Positions 6,965 through 15,602 of a stretch of 19,548 nucleotides of DNA are shown here, in pieces (within the stretch, counting starts at the first letter, position 1; each line of letters opens with the position of its first letter). This stretch comes from UBA9647 sp049522195 (GTDB lineage Bacteria > Bacteroidota > Ignavibacteria > UBA10030), in assembly GCA_049522195.1 (NCBI GenBank), contig JBEKOB010000074.1, positions 1 through 19,548 on the forward strand. The letters run 5' to 3'. Below the pieces are notes generated by a model. The model worked only from the letters and a program-made list of their open reading frames with translations, had not been told where the DNA came from and made no database searches. Made by a program: the position numbers and the translations under genes.

Positions 6965-8870
6965 TGTTCGTTTTCGGCGGATTGCCACTTCGGGTGCCGT
7001 GGGCACCTGGCTGCTCCTGCTCATCTTTTTCTGCTGCGTTCGGGTGGGAGCTCAGTCGATCTACACCGTGGTGGCTCCTCCTTCTGACGGTTCGTCATCG
7101 GGTCTCCGGGTTCCCAACGGGACGTTCGAGCATGCGTATCAGCGGACTGTGACGTTCGTCGATCCTCCCAATCTCAGGTTGGTTCCATCGGGAATGTGGA
7201 TCACGCGGCTCGGTTTTGTTCTGAGCAAGGGAGCCGGAACAAAGGTTGGTGGATCCCTGACGCTCTATCTCTCGAACACACCTTACACAACAAGCGATCT
7301 GAACATTGTGTGGTCTGATATCGTTGGAGGGATGACCAGGGTGTACACAGGTTCGTTTACGATACCCGATTCTGCGGGACCGGCGGACGTGACACTGTCC
7401 GCTCCATTCCAATACAGCGGCAGAAGTATGTACGTGGCGTACGAATTTCAAAGCCCCGGCCCGTTCACCGCGCAGAATGCCGTGTTCGCTTCCAACATCA
7501 CCCGGCCTTCAATGGTGCGGAGCGGGTTCTCGTCGACGGGGCTGCCGTCAGTGCTGGATGATATCTCTGATTTCCGCCCTGTGCTCCGGTTCGGTTTTCC
7601 CTTCCCGGTAGTGCAATGGATCAAGATCGCGAGCGGGGCGCAAACCGATCTGAACGGACTTGATATCGTAGACGATGTCTCGGCCTGGGCCTGTTCGCCA
7701 GCGGGAAATGTATACAGCACAAATGATGGAGGAAAGACCTGGTATGGTGGAGTAAGTGTTCCGGATTCTTTGTTTGGGATTCTTGGGCTCACAAGCAACC
7801 TGGCTCTAGTTGTCGCCGGAAAAGAATCGGAGCCCAGCGCGCTCTACTCAATCTCGAATAGCGACAGTTCCTGGAGCAAGGTAGTTGATCCTGCCCTGAA
7901 TGTCCGCATTGACGTCATAGGCAAGACTTCAAGCCAGAGCCTCTGGTGTCTCGGTGCAGGGCCGAGTGATACAGTCGTACTTCTGACGTCGAATACTCAG
8001 GGAAAAAGTTGGACACGCCAGTCGACCGGAGTTGTCCTGGATCCGGGAGTCCGGATCTCGAGAGGTTCGGGTTTCAGGTTGGGTAACGTGGTGTGGTTTG
8101 GGACGGGGGGATTCGGCAGTTCCTCGGGCAGGGTCTATCGGTCTTCCACTGGCCCAGGCGGTCCCTGGAGTTCCTATTCTACGGGAAGAGCAAACGTCGC
8201 AGCCATCGGATTCGGTTCAGCCGCAGGAACAGGCCTTGCAGCAAATGCAGGATGCATCGACACAATCCGCAGAAGTACAGACGGAGGAGTTACGTGGTCC
8301 GCTGTGACTGCAGCCGGATTGGGAGAAGTGACATCGCTGCAATTTTTCGCTGGCGGCCAGGATGCTTGGGCGGCAACCTCTACCGGTATTTGGTGCACTT
8401 CCGATGACGGTTTAACCTGGCAACGATCGTTTAGCTCAGGGAGCTCGTCCCAAACTCTTTCGTCGATCCGTTTCTACCCCAATTTCCAGAGCGGACTTGC
8501 AGTCGGCTCGAACGGATTTGTCGTGAGGGGCATTTGGGTGGTCAATCCGGTATCGGAGGTATCGGAAACGTTGGTACATCCGTCTGAGTACTCGCTGGGA
8601 TTGAACTACCCCAACCCGTTCAATTCCAGCACATGGATTGAATATTCAGTACCATGGCCATCGCTTGTAACTTTGAAACTGATCGATGTCTTAGGCCGGG
8701 AAGTTGCGACGATTGTCTCGGGTGAGAGGGACCCCGGGAAACACAAAGTTGAGTGGAATGCCGGCAAGAATCCCAGCGGTGTGTATTTCTATCGCCTGGT
8801 CGCGCGTCCATTGGCTGGTGTGCAGGCGAAAGAGTACACTCAAACACAGAAACTCATTCTTTTGAAATGA
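6933..8870 (+). CDS. Secreted Asp-box (BNR/Ycf48-like) repeat protein with T9SS sorting domain
   Basis: About 645 residues. A signal peptide ends near VRVGAQS after the hydrophobic WLLLLIFFCC. The central part has Asp-box repeats typical of beta propellers: STNDGGKTWYGG, TSNTQGKSWTRQ, STDGGVTWSAV and TSDDGLTWQRS. No catalytic residue set is evident. The last ~90 residues form a T9SS type A sorting domain starting LNYPNPFNSSTWIEY and including LIDVLGREVATIV and PSGVYFYRLVARP. The protein should therefore be exported and anchored at, or released from, the cell surface. The start is uncertain: ATG at 6924 or 6933 both lie inside the end of the preceding gene, and neither has a clear ribosome site. 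The overlap implies co-expression with the receptor and lipoprotein. Confidence 0.82.
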   Translation: MYVGLVIGTGSVRFRRIATSGAVGTWLLLLIFFCCVRVGAQSIYTVVAPPSDGSSSGLRVPNGTFEHAYQRTVTFVDPPNLRLVPSGMWITRLGFVLSKGAGTKVGGSLTLYLSNTPYTTSDLNIVWSDIVGGMTRVYTGSFTIPDSAGPADVTLSAPFQYSGRSMYVAYEFQSPGPFTAQNAVFASNITRPSMVRSGFSSTGLPSVLDDISDFRPVLRFGFPFPVVQWIKIASGAQTDLNGLDIVDDVSAWACSPAGNVYSTNDGGKTWYGGVSVPDSLFGILGLTSNLALVVAGKESEPSALYSISNSDSSWSKVVDPALNVRIDVIGKTSSQSLWCLGAGPSDTVVLLTSNTQGKSWTRQSTGVVLDPGVRISRGSGFRLGNVVWFGTGGFGSSSGRVYRSSTGPGGPWSSYSTGRANVAAIGFGSAAGTGLAANAGCIDTIRRSTDGGVTWSAVTAAGLGEVTSLQFFAGGQDAWAATSTGIWCTSDDGLTWQRSFSSGSSSQTLSSIRFYPNFQSGLAVGSNGFVVRGIWVVNPVSEVSETLVHPSEYSLGLNYPNPFNSSTWIEYSVPWPSLVTLKLIDVLGREVATIVSGERDPGKHKVEWNAGKNPSGVYFYRLVARPLAGVQAKEYTQTQKLILLK

Positions 8871-8893
8871 ATTTGTAGAGAGGAGATGAAGTC

Positions 8894-11800
8894 GTGCGTG
8901 CAATGTCCCCATCGATTCTTTGGATCAGACATTCAGCGAGGTGGCTGAGCTTTTGCCTTTTGTCTGCAATTGTCCTTTCACAGTTCCTCTATGGTCAGGC
9001 GAACCACGTCGTGATCAGCGAGGTGTACGGCGGTGGGGGCAATAGCGGCTCAATATGGAAGAATAATTTCGTCGAGCTCTACAATCCGACGAACGCACCG
9101 GTGAATCTCAGCGGCTGGTCAATACAGTACGGGTCGTATAACGGCGCGATGTCACAAGTAACGACACTCTCCGGTGTGATTCAGCCCAAGAGCTTCTTCC
9201 TGATTCAAGAGGCACCGGGGACAGGTGGAACAAGAGATCTTCCTACTCCTGACGCGGTTGGGACTATTACTATGGCCCAGAGCAATGGCAAGATCGCTCT
9301 GGTGAGCAACGGCACCCTCGTGAGCGGCCCTGGCGATGCGACGATCGTTGACTTTGTTGGATATGGCACCGCTAATGCATTTGAAGGCGCGGGGGCTGCC
9401 CCCGCAATTTCGAATGCAACGAGCGCGGAACGGAAGGCGTCGGCCTCATCGACAGCCGCAACCCTGGCCCCGGGGGGATCGGAGGAGAAAGCCGGTAACG
9501 GCTTGGACACGAACGACAATGCGAACGATTTTGTTGTGCAGCAGAACATCAATCCTCAAAACAGTGCCAGCCCCAAGGAACCGCCCCCGGCAATTCAGGC
9601 CGGAATCGGTGTGGCGTACGTCTCGCCACAGATCGTGAAAGCTGATACCTCCGTCCAGGTGACGATCGTTCTCCATGGTGTGTCCGACGCTGCCATCACC
9701 TCCCTGAAGTTTGCCAAGCATCCGGGATTCGACTGGTCACACTCTTCGATTTCCGTCAGCGCGTCCAACGGCGGACAGCCACTCCTGCAACAAACAAACG
9801 ACAGCGTCAGAATTAGCGGGTTCACGATTTCTACGACTGACAGCGTCCAGATCCAAATTGCAGGTCTCGCCGCGCCAGACACGACATTGAAAATTACGTT
9901 CCGTTTCGAGACCGGAGCGGGAAGCGATTCGACCGCGCTTGTGACGCCTTTGCCTTCCTTCGTGCTCTATGGCAATCCGCGCGCCGTCGCCGTCGTCAAG
10001 GTCAACGATACCCAGGGAATTCCACTCAATTTGCAGAACCCCGTGACTGTCCGTGGAATTGTCACAGTTGCCAAGGAGTTTGGCGGACCGGCGTGCATTC
10101 AGGATGCGTCGGGAGGACTGGCGGTATTCGATCTGCCGTTCGAGAACGCAGTGAAGATTGGTGATGAAGTCACGATAACGGGGACGGTGACACAGTTTAA
10201 TGGACTGACGGAGCTTGCGAGCGTGACGCTCCACAAGATCAACAGCAGCGGGAACGACGTGACTCCACTGCTTGTCACGTGTGCCCAGGTGGCCCACGAC
10301 GGGACAAATGGACTAGAGGTGTACGAAGGGATGCTGGTGCAGCTCAACCGGGTGACTGTCTGGGATGCGACAGGGCAGCCGATTTCGACGTGGGGCGTCA
10401 GCGGCTCGGGCACAAATTTCTGGCTCCGCGATAACGGCGACAGCGTCCAGGTACGTATTGACGGTGATGTCGGCAGCATCGCCAACACGCCGGCCCCGGC
10501 GGGCGAGTTCGATCTCATCGGCGTTGTCGGCCAGTTCATTTCCGCGGCTCCGTTCGCGGGGGGCTACCAGGTCATGCCCCGGTTCAGCGCTGACATTCTC
10601 TCCAAGGGTCCGGTGATCACCGTTCTGCCTTTGGAAATGTCAATTACGCCGACGTCATTTGACGTTCAATGGGAGACGGCAAAACTGGGCTCGAATTTCG
10701 CGCGCTACGGCCGGACGCGCGCGTATGAGCTTGGCAGTGTCGGGAATGCGACTCCACAGACGGTTCACCGGATTACATTTTCCGGATTGTCGCCGGCAAC
10801 GGCATACCATGTCCAGGCGTTTTCGGTCAGCGGAACGGACACCAGTTTCGCCGGGGACCGGGTCATCAGCACGGCGTCTCTGGGCTCGACAGGTCAGATG
10901 AATGTCTATTTCAACAAGTCGGTTAATACCTCGCTTGCGCGGTTGGATACCGCAAAGGGAAACGCGAATCTCACTGATCTGCTCTTGCGTCGGATCAATG
11001 CAGCGCAGAAGTCGATCGACTGCGCTCTTTACAGTTTCAGCGGTCAAGTCGGACAGTCGATTGCTGTGGCACTGGTCCAGGCATGGAACCGCGGAGTGAA
11101 AGTCAGGTTCATCATCGAGCGCGACAACATCTATGCAGGATCCGGCGCCACAGTCAATCAGTACATCGCGCCGGCCGGGATTCCGTGGATCATGGATGAT
11201 TTTGACGCTGTGAATGGCGGCGTCGGATTGCAGCACAACAAATTCTTTATCATCGACTACCGTGGGGGAAGGGCCGACCAGGCCTGGGTATGGACGGGCT
11301 CATGGAATCCCACAGATCCAGGAACGAACGATGACCTTCAAAACGCAATTGAGATTCAGGACCAGGCGCTGGCAGGAGCCTACACGATCGAATTCAATGA
11401 AATGTGGGGAAGTGATTCGACAACGGCAAACGCGGCAAATTCGAGATTTGGTGCGCGCAAGCTTGACAACACACCCCACATCTTCAATGTGAATGGTACG
11501 GCTGTAGAGCTCTATTTCAGTCCGTCCGACAGGACGACAAGCCACATCGTGAGCACGCTTGCAAAAGCACAGAACTCTATCAACGTGGCGATGCTTACGC
11601 TTACCAGGTCCGATATCGCCTCAACCATGAAATCGAAGAAGGATGCAGGAGTGAAAGTCCGCGGAGTTCTGGACAACGGAACTGACACGGGCTCTCAATA
11701 CAGTTTCCTTACAAGCAGTGGAGTCGACATCCGACTGAAAGGCAATACCACCGGGCTCTTTCATCACAAGTATGGTATTGTTGATGCCGAGGTGACGACG

Positions 11801-12283
11801 GCGACGCAGTATGTCATTACCGGTTCTCATAACTGGACGAGCGCGGCCGAGACCTCCAATAATGAGAACACGTTGATCATACAGAGCAACCGGATTGCGA
11901 ATCAGTATCTTCAGGAGTTTGCTGCCCGGTACAAAGAGGCCGGCGGCAAGGACAATATTGTTGTGGGAATTGAAAACGTCGCTGCGGAGGTTCCGCCTTC
12001 ATTTTCGCTCTCGCAAAACTATCCCAACCCGTTTAATCCCACAACAGCGATCAGCTATCAGCTCTCGGCGGTTAGCGTTGTGACCCTGAGGGTGTTTGAC
12101 GTTCTTGGCAGGGAGGTCTCCACACTTGTGGATGACATTCAACGCGCGGGCACTCATGTCGTGCGATGGGACGCTTCGGTGATGCCCAGTGGTGTGTATT
12201 TCTGTCGATTGAGCGCCCGACCTATCGACAACGGACAGGCAGGCATGTTCATGAATGTGAAGAAAATGGTCCTCACGAAATAG
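8894..12283 (+). CDS. Secreted multi-domain phospholipase D/nuclease-like protein (LTD, OB-like, FN3-like, two HKD, T9SS tail)
   Basis: A 1129-residue exported protein. After a signal peptide (ends about FLYGQA, 35) comes a lamin-tail domain (VVISEVYGGGGNSG to about 160). Two OB-like segments of the kind found in secreted nucleases follow (about 383-450 and 475-570), then an FN3-like domain (about 576-662). The catalytic part spans about 670-1010 with two HxKx4D motifs, H781-K783-D788 (HNKFFIID, followed by GSWN) and H957-K959-D964 (HHKYGIVD, followed by GSHNWT). These are the paired active-site motifs of the phospholipase D/nuclease superfamily. The T9SS tail starts at NYPNPFNPTT. The GTG start was chosen because GAGGAGA lies about nine bases upstream; an ATG three codons later is possible. 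It lies 23 bp after the Asp-box gene. Nuclease versus phospholipase activity cannot be decided here; LTD and OB domains favour nuclease. Confidence 0.88.
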   Translation: MRAMSPSILWIRHSARWLSFCLLSAIVLSQFLYGQANHVVISEVYGGGGNSGSIWKNNFVELYNPTNAPVNLSGWSIQYGSYNGAMSQVTTLSGVIQPKSFFLIQEAPGTGGTRDLPTPDAVGTITMAQSNGKIALVSNGTLVSGPGDATIVDFVGYGTANAFEGAGAAPAISNATSAERKASASSTAATLAPGGSEEKAGNGLDTNDNANDFVVQQNINPQNSASPKEPPPAIQAGIGVAYVSPQIVKADTSVQVTIVLHGVSDAAITSLKFAKHPGFDWSHSSISVSASNGGQPLLQQTNDSVRISGFTISTTDSVQIQIAGLAAPDTTLKITFRFETGAGSDSTALVTPLPSFVLYGNPRAVAVVKVNDTQGIPLNLQNPVTVRGIVTVAKEFGGPACIQDASGGLAVFDLPFENAVKIGDEVTITGTVTQFNGLTELASVTLHKINSSGNDVTPLLVTCAQVAHDGTNGLEVYEGMLVQLNRVTVWDATGQPISTWGVSGSGTNFWLRDNGDSVQVRIDGDVGSIANTPAPAGEFDLIGVVGQFISAAPFAGGYQVMPRFSADILSKGPVITVLPLEMSITPTSFDVQWETAKLGSNFARYGRTRAYELGSVGNATPQTVHRITFSGLSPATAYHVQAFSVSGTDTSFAGDRVISTASLGSTGQMNVYFNKSVNTSLARLDTAKGNANLTDLLLRRINAAQKSIDCALYSFSGQVGQSIAVALVQAWNRGVKVRFIIERDNIYAGSGATVNQYIAPAGIPWIMDDFDAVNGGVGLQHNKFFIIDYRGGRADQAWVWTGSWNPTDPGTNDDLQNAIEIQDQALAGAYTIEFNEMWGSDSTTANAANSRFGARKLDNTPHIFNVNGTAVELYFSPSDRTTSHIVSTLAKAQNSINVAMLTLTRSDIASTMKSKKDAGVKVRGVLDNGTDTGSQYSFLTSSGVDIRLKGNTTGLFHHKYGIVDAEVTTATQYVITGSHNWTSAAETSNNENTLIIQSNRIANQYLQEFAARYKEAGGKDNIVVGIENVAAEVPPSFSLSQNYPNPFNPTTAISYQLSAVSVVTLRVFDVLGREVSTLVDDIQRAGTHVVRWDASVMPSGVYFCRLSARPIDNGQAGMFMNVKKMVLTK

Positions 12284-12362
12284 GCAATATCAAATTGATA
12301 CACATCGCGTGACGTGGGTGTCTACAGATTCAAATGTGAGCATCCGGTCTGGGGGCTTGATT

Positions 12363-12394
12363 CTTGCTTTTCGTACCTTGAATTGCTACTTTTC
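12363..12394 (+). promoter_or_regulatory. Candidate Bacteroidota-type promoter for the response-regulator gene
   Basis: CTTG at 12363-12366 and TACTTTTC at 12387-12394, separated by 20 bases, resemble the Bacteroidota consensus TTTG-N19-21-TAnnTTTG with one mismatch in each element. They lie 24 bases before the start codon. This is a weak match and is offered only as a candidate. Confidence 0.3.
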
Positions 12395-12417
12395 GCGTTA
12401 CCATCAAGGGAGACCTC

Positions 12418-12777
12418 ATGAAAAAAATCCTGATCGTCGACGACGAAGATTCATTCCGGAAATCACTGGCAAGTCAACTCAAACTTAAGGGATGGGCCGT
12501 GGCCGAAGCCGTCGATGGGTTGGAGGGTATTGACATGGCAGCGCGTCACAAACCGGATGTTATTCTCAGCGACGTGCAGATGGATAACATGAATGGTTTC
12601 ATGATGGTTGAAGAGTTGCAGCAATATCCTGCCACTGCTTCCATACCCGTCATTATGATGACGAGTGCAGCATCCGCTGCGGGAGCGTGGAATTCTGATA
12701 TCTCGGTTGAGTATCTCGAAAAACCGTTTACAATAGTCAAGCTGCTGGAAGTCATCGCAAAAGTTACCAAAACATGA
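12418..12777 (+). CDS. Single-domain CheY-like response regulator
   Basis: A 119-residue receiver domain with no output domain. All canonical residues are present: the acidic pair D8/D9 (ILIVDDED), the phospho-acceptor D52 (VILSDVQMDNMNG), T82 (MMTSA) and K102 (YLEKPF). An AGGGAG ribosome site lies six bases before the ATG. No histidine kinase is in the window, so it is an orphan here. It probably signals by protein-protein contact or in a phosphorelay. It follows the secreted PLD-like gene by 134 bp and converges with the PPC-repeat gene. Confidence 0.92.
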   Translation: MKKILIVDDEDSFRKSLASQLKLKGWAVAEAVDGLEGIDMAARHKPDVILSDVQMDNMNGFMMVEELQQYPATASIPVIMMTSAASAAGAWNSDISVEYLEKPFTIVKLLEVIAKVTKT

Positions 12778-12809
12778 AGGAGTCGCCGGTTTCCCAGCGA
12801 CTCCTTCAT
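12774..12809. terminator. Perfect hairpin between convergent genes
   Basis: A 13-bp perfect stem (12774-12786 with 12797-12809) and a 10-base loop sit between the convergent regulator and PPC genes; the left arm includes the regulator's TGA. On the minus strand the stem is followed by a T-rich stretch (TGTTTTGGTAACTTTT), so it suits termination of the minus-strand gene best. The plus side lacks a T run. Confidence 0.7.
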
Positions 12810-12867
12810 CAGATCCTCCCGCATTCATTCCTCGGGCGGCACCGGTTGGTGCAAGCCCCTCCTGTGC

Positions 12868-14706
12868 TTATCGCACGAGCATCGCCTTCTTCACGATTTG
12901 ATTCTCTCCAGCCTGGAGCCGAATGATGTACATTCCACTCGGCATATCGATTCCCTGATGGTTCTTTCCATTCCAGACAGCCCTGTACGTGGAAGGGGAT
13001 TGAATCGAATTCACAAGAACTGCGATCTCCTGCCCCAGAATCGAATACACTGCAACCCGGACTTTCATTTGTGCGGGTAATCCGTACTGAATTGTCGTCG
13101 TCGGATTGAATGGGTTCGGGTAGTTTTGGTCGAGAGTGAGCTCGCGGGGGATAAGCGATTCGGTTCTCTCGGTTTCAACGCCGACCACTGCAGCCGAACG
13201 CGACGCCACGATGGAATAGGATCCCGCCGTCCCTGTCCATTTATACACCTTGAAGTAGTACGTTGAGCCCGAAGTCGGTTTTATTCCTATACGAGAGTAC
13301 GTGCCGGACCGATAATCTGAAGAAATCGATGACGTGGTGTCCGATCCATACACAATCATGTCAAGGTCAAGTGTCGAATCCGACGTGACGTGGATATAGA
13401 TGGAATCGGTTGACGGTGCGACAAGACGCCATCGATCCTCTGTATCGGTTGCTCCATTTGAATAGTACCCGAGATGGCCGGTACTCGCGACATTGAAGCT
13501 GAGTGTGCTCGACATGCCAAACCAATCGTTTCCTTCCTGATCATTTCCTCGTGGCGGTGTGGTCTGGGCAACAGAGAATCGATAGCTGGCGCCGTTGCCT
13601 ACCCAGCGGTACACTCGTGCATAATAGGTCCCCGGGCGCAGGTAAAGGATGCATTCTGAAACCGTCCCCGAGCGGTAGTCTGATGCGATTGATGTTGTAC
13701 CGTTGACATCGTAGATGATCATATCAAGGTCGAATCGTGCCCCGGACCGATCGAGCGAATCGTTTACGGTCGTGATGACGATTCTCCCATCGGATGTCGT
13801 TGTGAATTTCCAGTAGTCATCAGTGTCCGTCGTGCCGTTACTGTAGAAACCCAGATGGCCCGTCACGGACGAGTTCATCGATACCGCCACTGCGGTTTGA
13901 TACGAATCGTTCCCCTCCTGGTCATTCGCAAGTGTCGGACTGAAGAAATCAGACTTGATCGTATAGGTTCCTGCGCGTCCAGACCATCGGTACACCCGCA
14001 CGAAGTAGGTACCCGGGCGCACGTAGGAATCCACCTGCGAAAAAGTCCCCGACCGGTAGTCCGATACGATCGATGTCGTCCCGTTGATGTCATACATGAT
14101 CACGTCGAGGTCAAACTTCTGATCGCCTCGTGCATCCAGAGAATCAGATTGCACCTGGACGCGCAGCCATCCATCCTGCGTTGTGGTGATCTTCCAGTAA
14201 TCATCGTTGTCCGTCTGGCCTGCAGAGTAGTATCCGAGGTGACCGGTCGAAGAACCTGTCGGGCTGAGGACGACAGAGGTCGCCGGCGTGTCGTTGGATT
14301 CCGGATCCACGGCTCGAACCGGAGAAGAAAAAGACGTCGTCACGGTGTAGGTGCCGGATGTCCCGGTCCATCGATACACGCGCAGGTAGTAAGTCCCGGG
14401 CTTCAGGAATCCGAAAACCTCCGAGTTGGCCCCTGACTGATAGTCTGACATGACAGTTGTGGTCCCGTCTGTGTCATACAGGATCACATCGACGTCAATG
14501 GCGGATGTCGACGCAATCTGAAAGCGCAGATAGCCATTCGATGTTGTCGTTACCTTCCAATAGTGGTTTGTGGATTGGTCGTTGATTGTTCCTCCTGAAC
14601 TCCCATTCTGTGCGATCGCGACCGCAGTATTGACGCTGCTTCCTTGCGCGAATGCAGAAGCCAATGAAAGGAGAATGAGACTGAGTATCAAAGTAATCCG
14701 AAGCAT
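12868..14706 (-). CDS. Secreted protein with four PPC-like repeats and T9SS sorting domain
   Basis: A 612-residue protein with a clear signal peptide (MLRITLILSLILLSLASAFA, cleavage before Q21). About 480 residues hold four repeats of the pre-peptidase C-terminal (PPC) type, a beta-sandwich often found on secreted proteases and adhesins. The motif GHLGYY or GHLGFY recurs at residues 155, 283 and 410, a period of about 127; the first copy is more divergent. Each repeat also carries a variant of DLDVIxYDxxGTTS, SDYRSGT and GTYxxRVYRW. From about 526 comes the T9SS type A tail (LDQNYPNPFNPTT, SGMYIIRLQAG). There is no peptidase or other catalytic domain, so a structural, adhesive or ligand-binding surface role is likely. 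GGGAGG lies just before the ATG. Confidence 0.88.
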   Translation of the reverse strand: MLRITLILSLILLSLASAFAQGSSVNTAVAIAQNGSSGGTINDQSTNHYWKVTTTSNGYLRFQIASTSAIDVDVILYDTDGTTTVMSDYQSGANSEVFGFLKPGTYYLRVYRWTGTSGTYTVTTSFSSPVRAVDPESNDTPATSVVLSPTGSSTGHLGYYSAGQTDNDDYWKITTTQDGWLRVQVQSDSLDARGDQKFDLDVIMYDINGTTSIVSDYRSGTFSQVDSYVRPGTYFVRVYRWSGRAGTYTIKSDFFSPTLANDQEGNDSYQTAVAVSMNSSVTGHLGFYSNGTTDTDDYWKFTTTSDGRIVITTVNDSLDRSGARFDLDMIIYDVNGTTSIASDYRSGTVSECILYLRPGTYYARVYRWVGNGASYRFSVAQTTPPRGNDQEGNDWFGMSSTLSFNVASTGHLGYYSNGATDTEDRWRLVAPSTDSIYIHVTSDSTLDLDMIVYGSDTTSSISSDYRSGTYSRIGIKPTSGSTYYFKVYKWTGTAGSYSIVASRSAAVVGVETERTESLIPRELTLDQNYPNPFNPTTTIQYGLPAQMKVRVAVYSILGQEIAVLVNSIQSPSTYRAVWNGKNHQGIDMPSGMYIIRLQAGENQIVKKAMLVR

Positions 14707-15047
14707 AAAGTCCCTCCCCGAGGTTTATCCCCGATGCTCTAGCAATAAGATTTGGATTGACTGAATAGTGCTGATGACGGTGCGAATGTAGCTTTATGAT
14801 AACAAATTATTAAGCCCAAGTTCGACCAAATGTGACCCAGCCCACGTCGCACTCCCCGAGGTGGAGAAACTTATCTCATGGGGTTCGTGGACTCTATCAA
14901 ACAAGTATCGTGATTGTGTATCGAAGGGAGACAGCATTCCGCCGGCCAGGGCATCGAAGCCAGTTCCTTGCCTTTCACGTTGCCGTTTCTTACTTTCATT
15001 GGAATTCTTTCCTCCTGGATCATTCTCGAGCGCATCGGACACTGTTC
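14707..15047. other. Intergenic region between divergent genes
   Basis: A 341-bp stretch between the minus-strand PPC gene and the plus-strand TPR gene. Its left end carries the GGGAGG ribosome site of the PPC gene. A plus frame open from 14832 runs into the TPR gene, but its residues are not protein-like. Promoters for both genes must lie here, yet I see no convincing consensus, RNA structure or repeat. Confidence 0.6.
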
Positions 15048-15602
15048 ATGCCGCGCTACACTCTCGAAGAGATTCGCTCAAAATTCGCCAACTCCACCGA
15101 TTTCAACGACATCTTCGACGCGTTCGAGGATGCCATCGTTCAGCGCGTTCAGGATGTGGAACTGTACCGTCTCCTCTTCTGGAACCATTCGCTCGGCCCG
15201 GACGAACTCTGCCTCTTCGGGGAGAAGCTGGCAAGGGAATTCTCCGGCATCGCCTACGATATTTACATGTGGCTGGCGAGTGTCTTCGAGGTGACGTATT
15301 CCTCTTACGACAATTTCGAGCTCGCGATCAAATACTATCGCAAAGCAGCGGATGCGCGGCCGAGCGCTCCTGATCCTTATCTGGATGCGTGCGACTGTTA
15401 CGATCCCGATCTCAATATCCCTCCGGTCGATGTGCTTCTCGAATTCCTGAAGAGCAGCCTCGATCACGTCAGCAACAAGAAAATCATCCTCAGCCGGCTT
15501 TCTCACCTCTACCACCTGATCGGCGACGAGGAACAGAGCAAGTACTACCGGGATCTCGCCGAGCAGCCGGATCGACCGAAGACGACGAATGACCTCAACT
15601 GA
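15048..15602 (+). CDS. Tetratricopeptide-repeat protein
   Basis: A 184-residue, mostly helical cytoplasmic protein without signal peptide. Two TPR-like helix pairs are visible: one around NFELAIKYYRKAADARPSAP, the other around ILSRLSHLYHLIGDEEQSKY near the C-terminus. TPR units mediate protein contacts; no partner is evident. I chose the ATG giving MPRYTLEEIRSKF because the residues encoded upstream are not protein-like. The gene overlaps the transporter gene that follows by 14 bp and heads a plus-strand gene run that ends at namZ. Confidence 0.75.
   Translation: MPRYTLEEIRSKFANSTDFNDIFDAFEDAIVQRVQDVELYRLLFWNHSLGPDELCLFGEKLAREFSGIAYDIYMWLASVFEVTYSSYDNFELAIKYYRKAADARPSAPDPYLDACDCYDPDLNIPPVDVLLEFLKSSLDHVSNKKIILSRLSHLYHLIGDEEQSKYYRDLAEQPDRPKTTNDLN

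Noticed and set aside
9446..10539. Several long minus-strand open frames opposite the PLD-like gene
   Set aside because: They have no recognisable motifs and lie antisense to a clearly coding frame with intact domains; they are products of GC-biased codon use.
12356..12381. CTTG and TACCTTGA as an alternative promoter
   Set aside because: The spacer is only 14 bases, too short for the Bacteroidota consensus; the pair at 12363-12394 has better spacing.
14832..15047. N-terminal extension of the TPR protein
   Set aside because: Composition is typical of translated intergenic DNA and the TPR-like helical protein begins cleanly at the later ATG.
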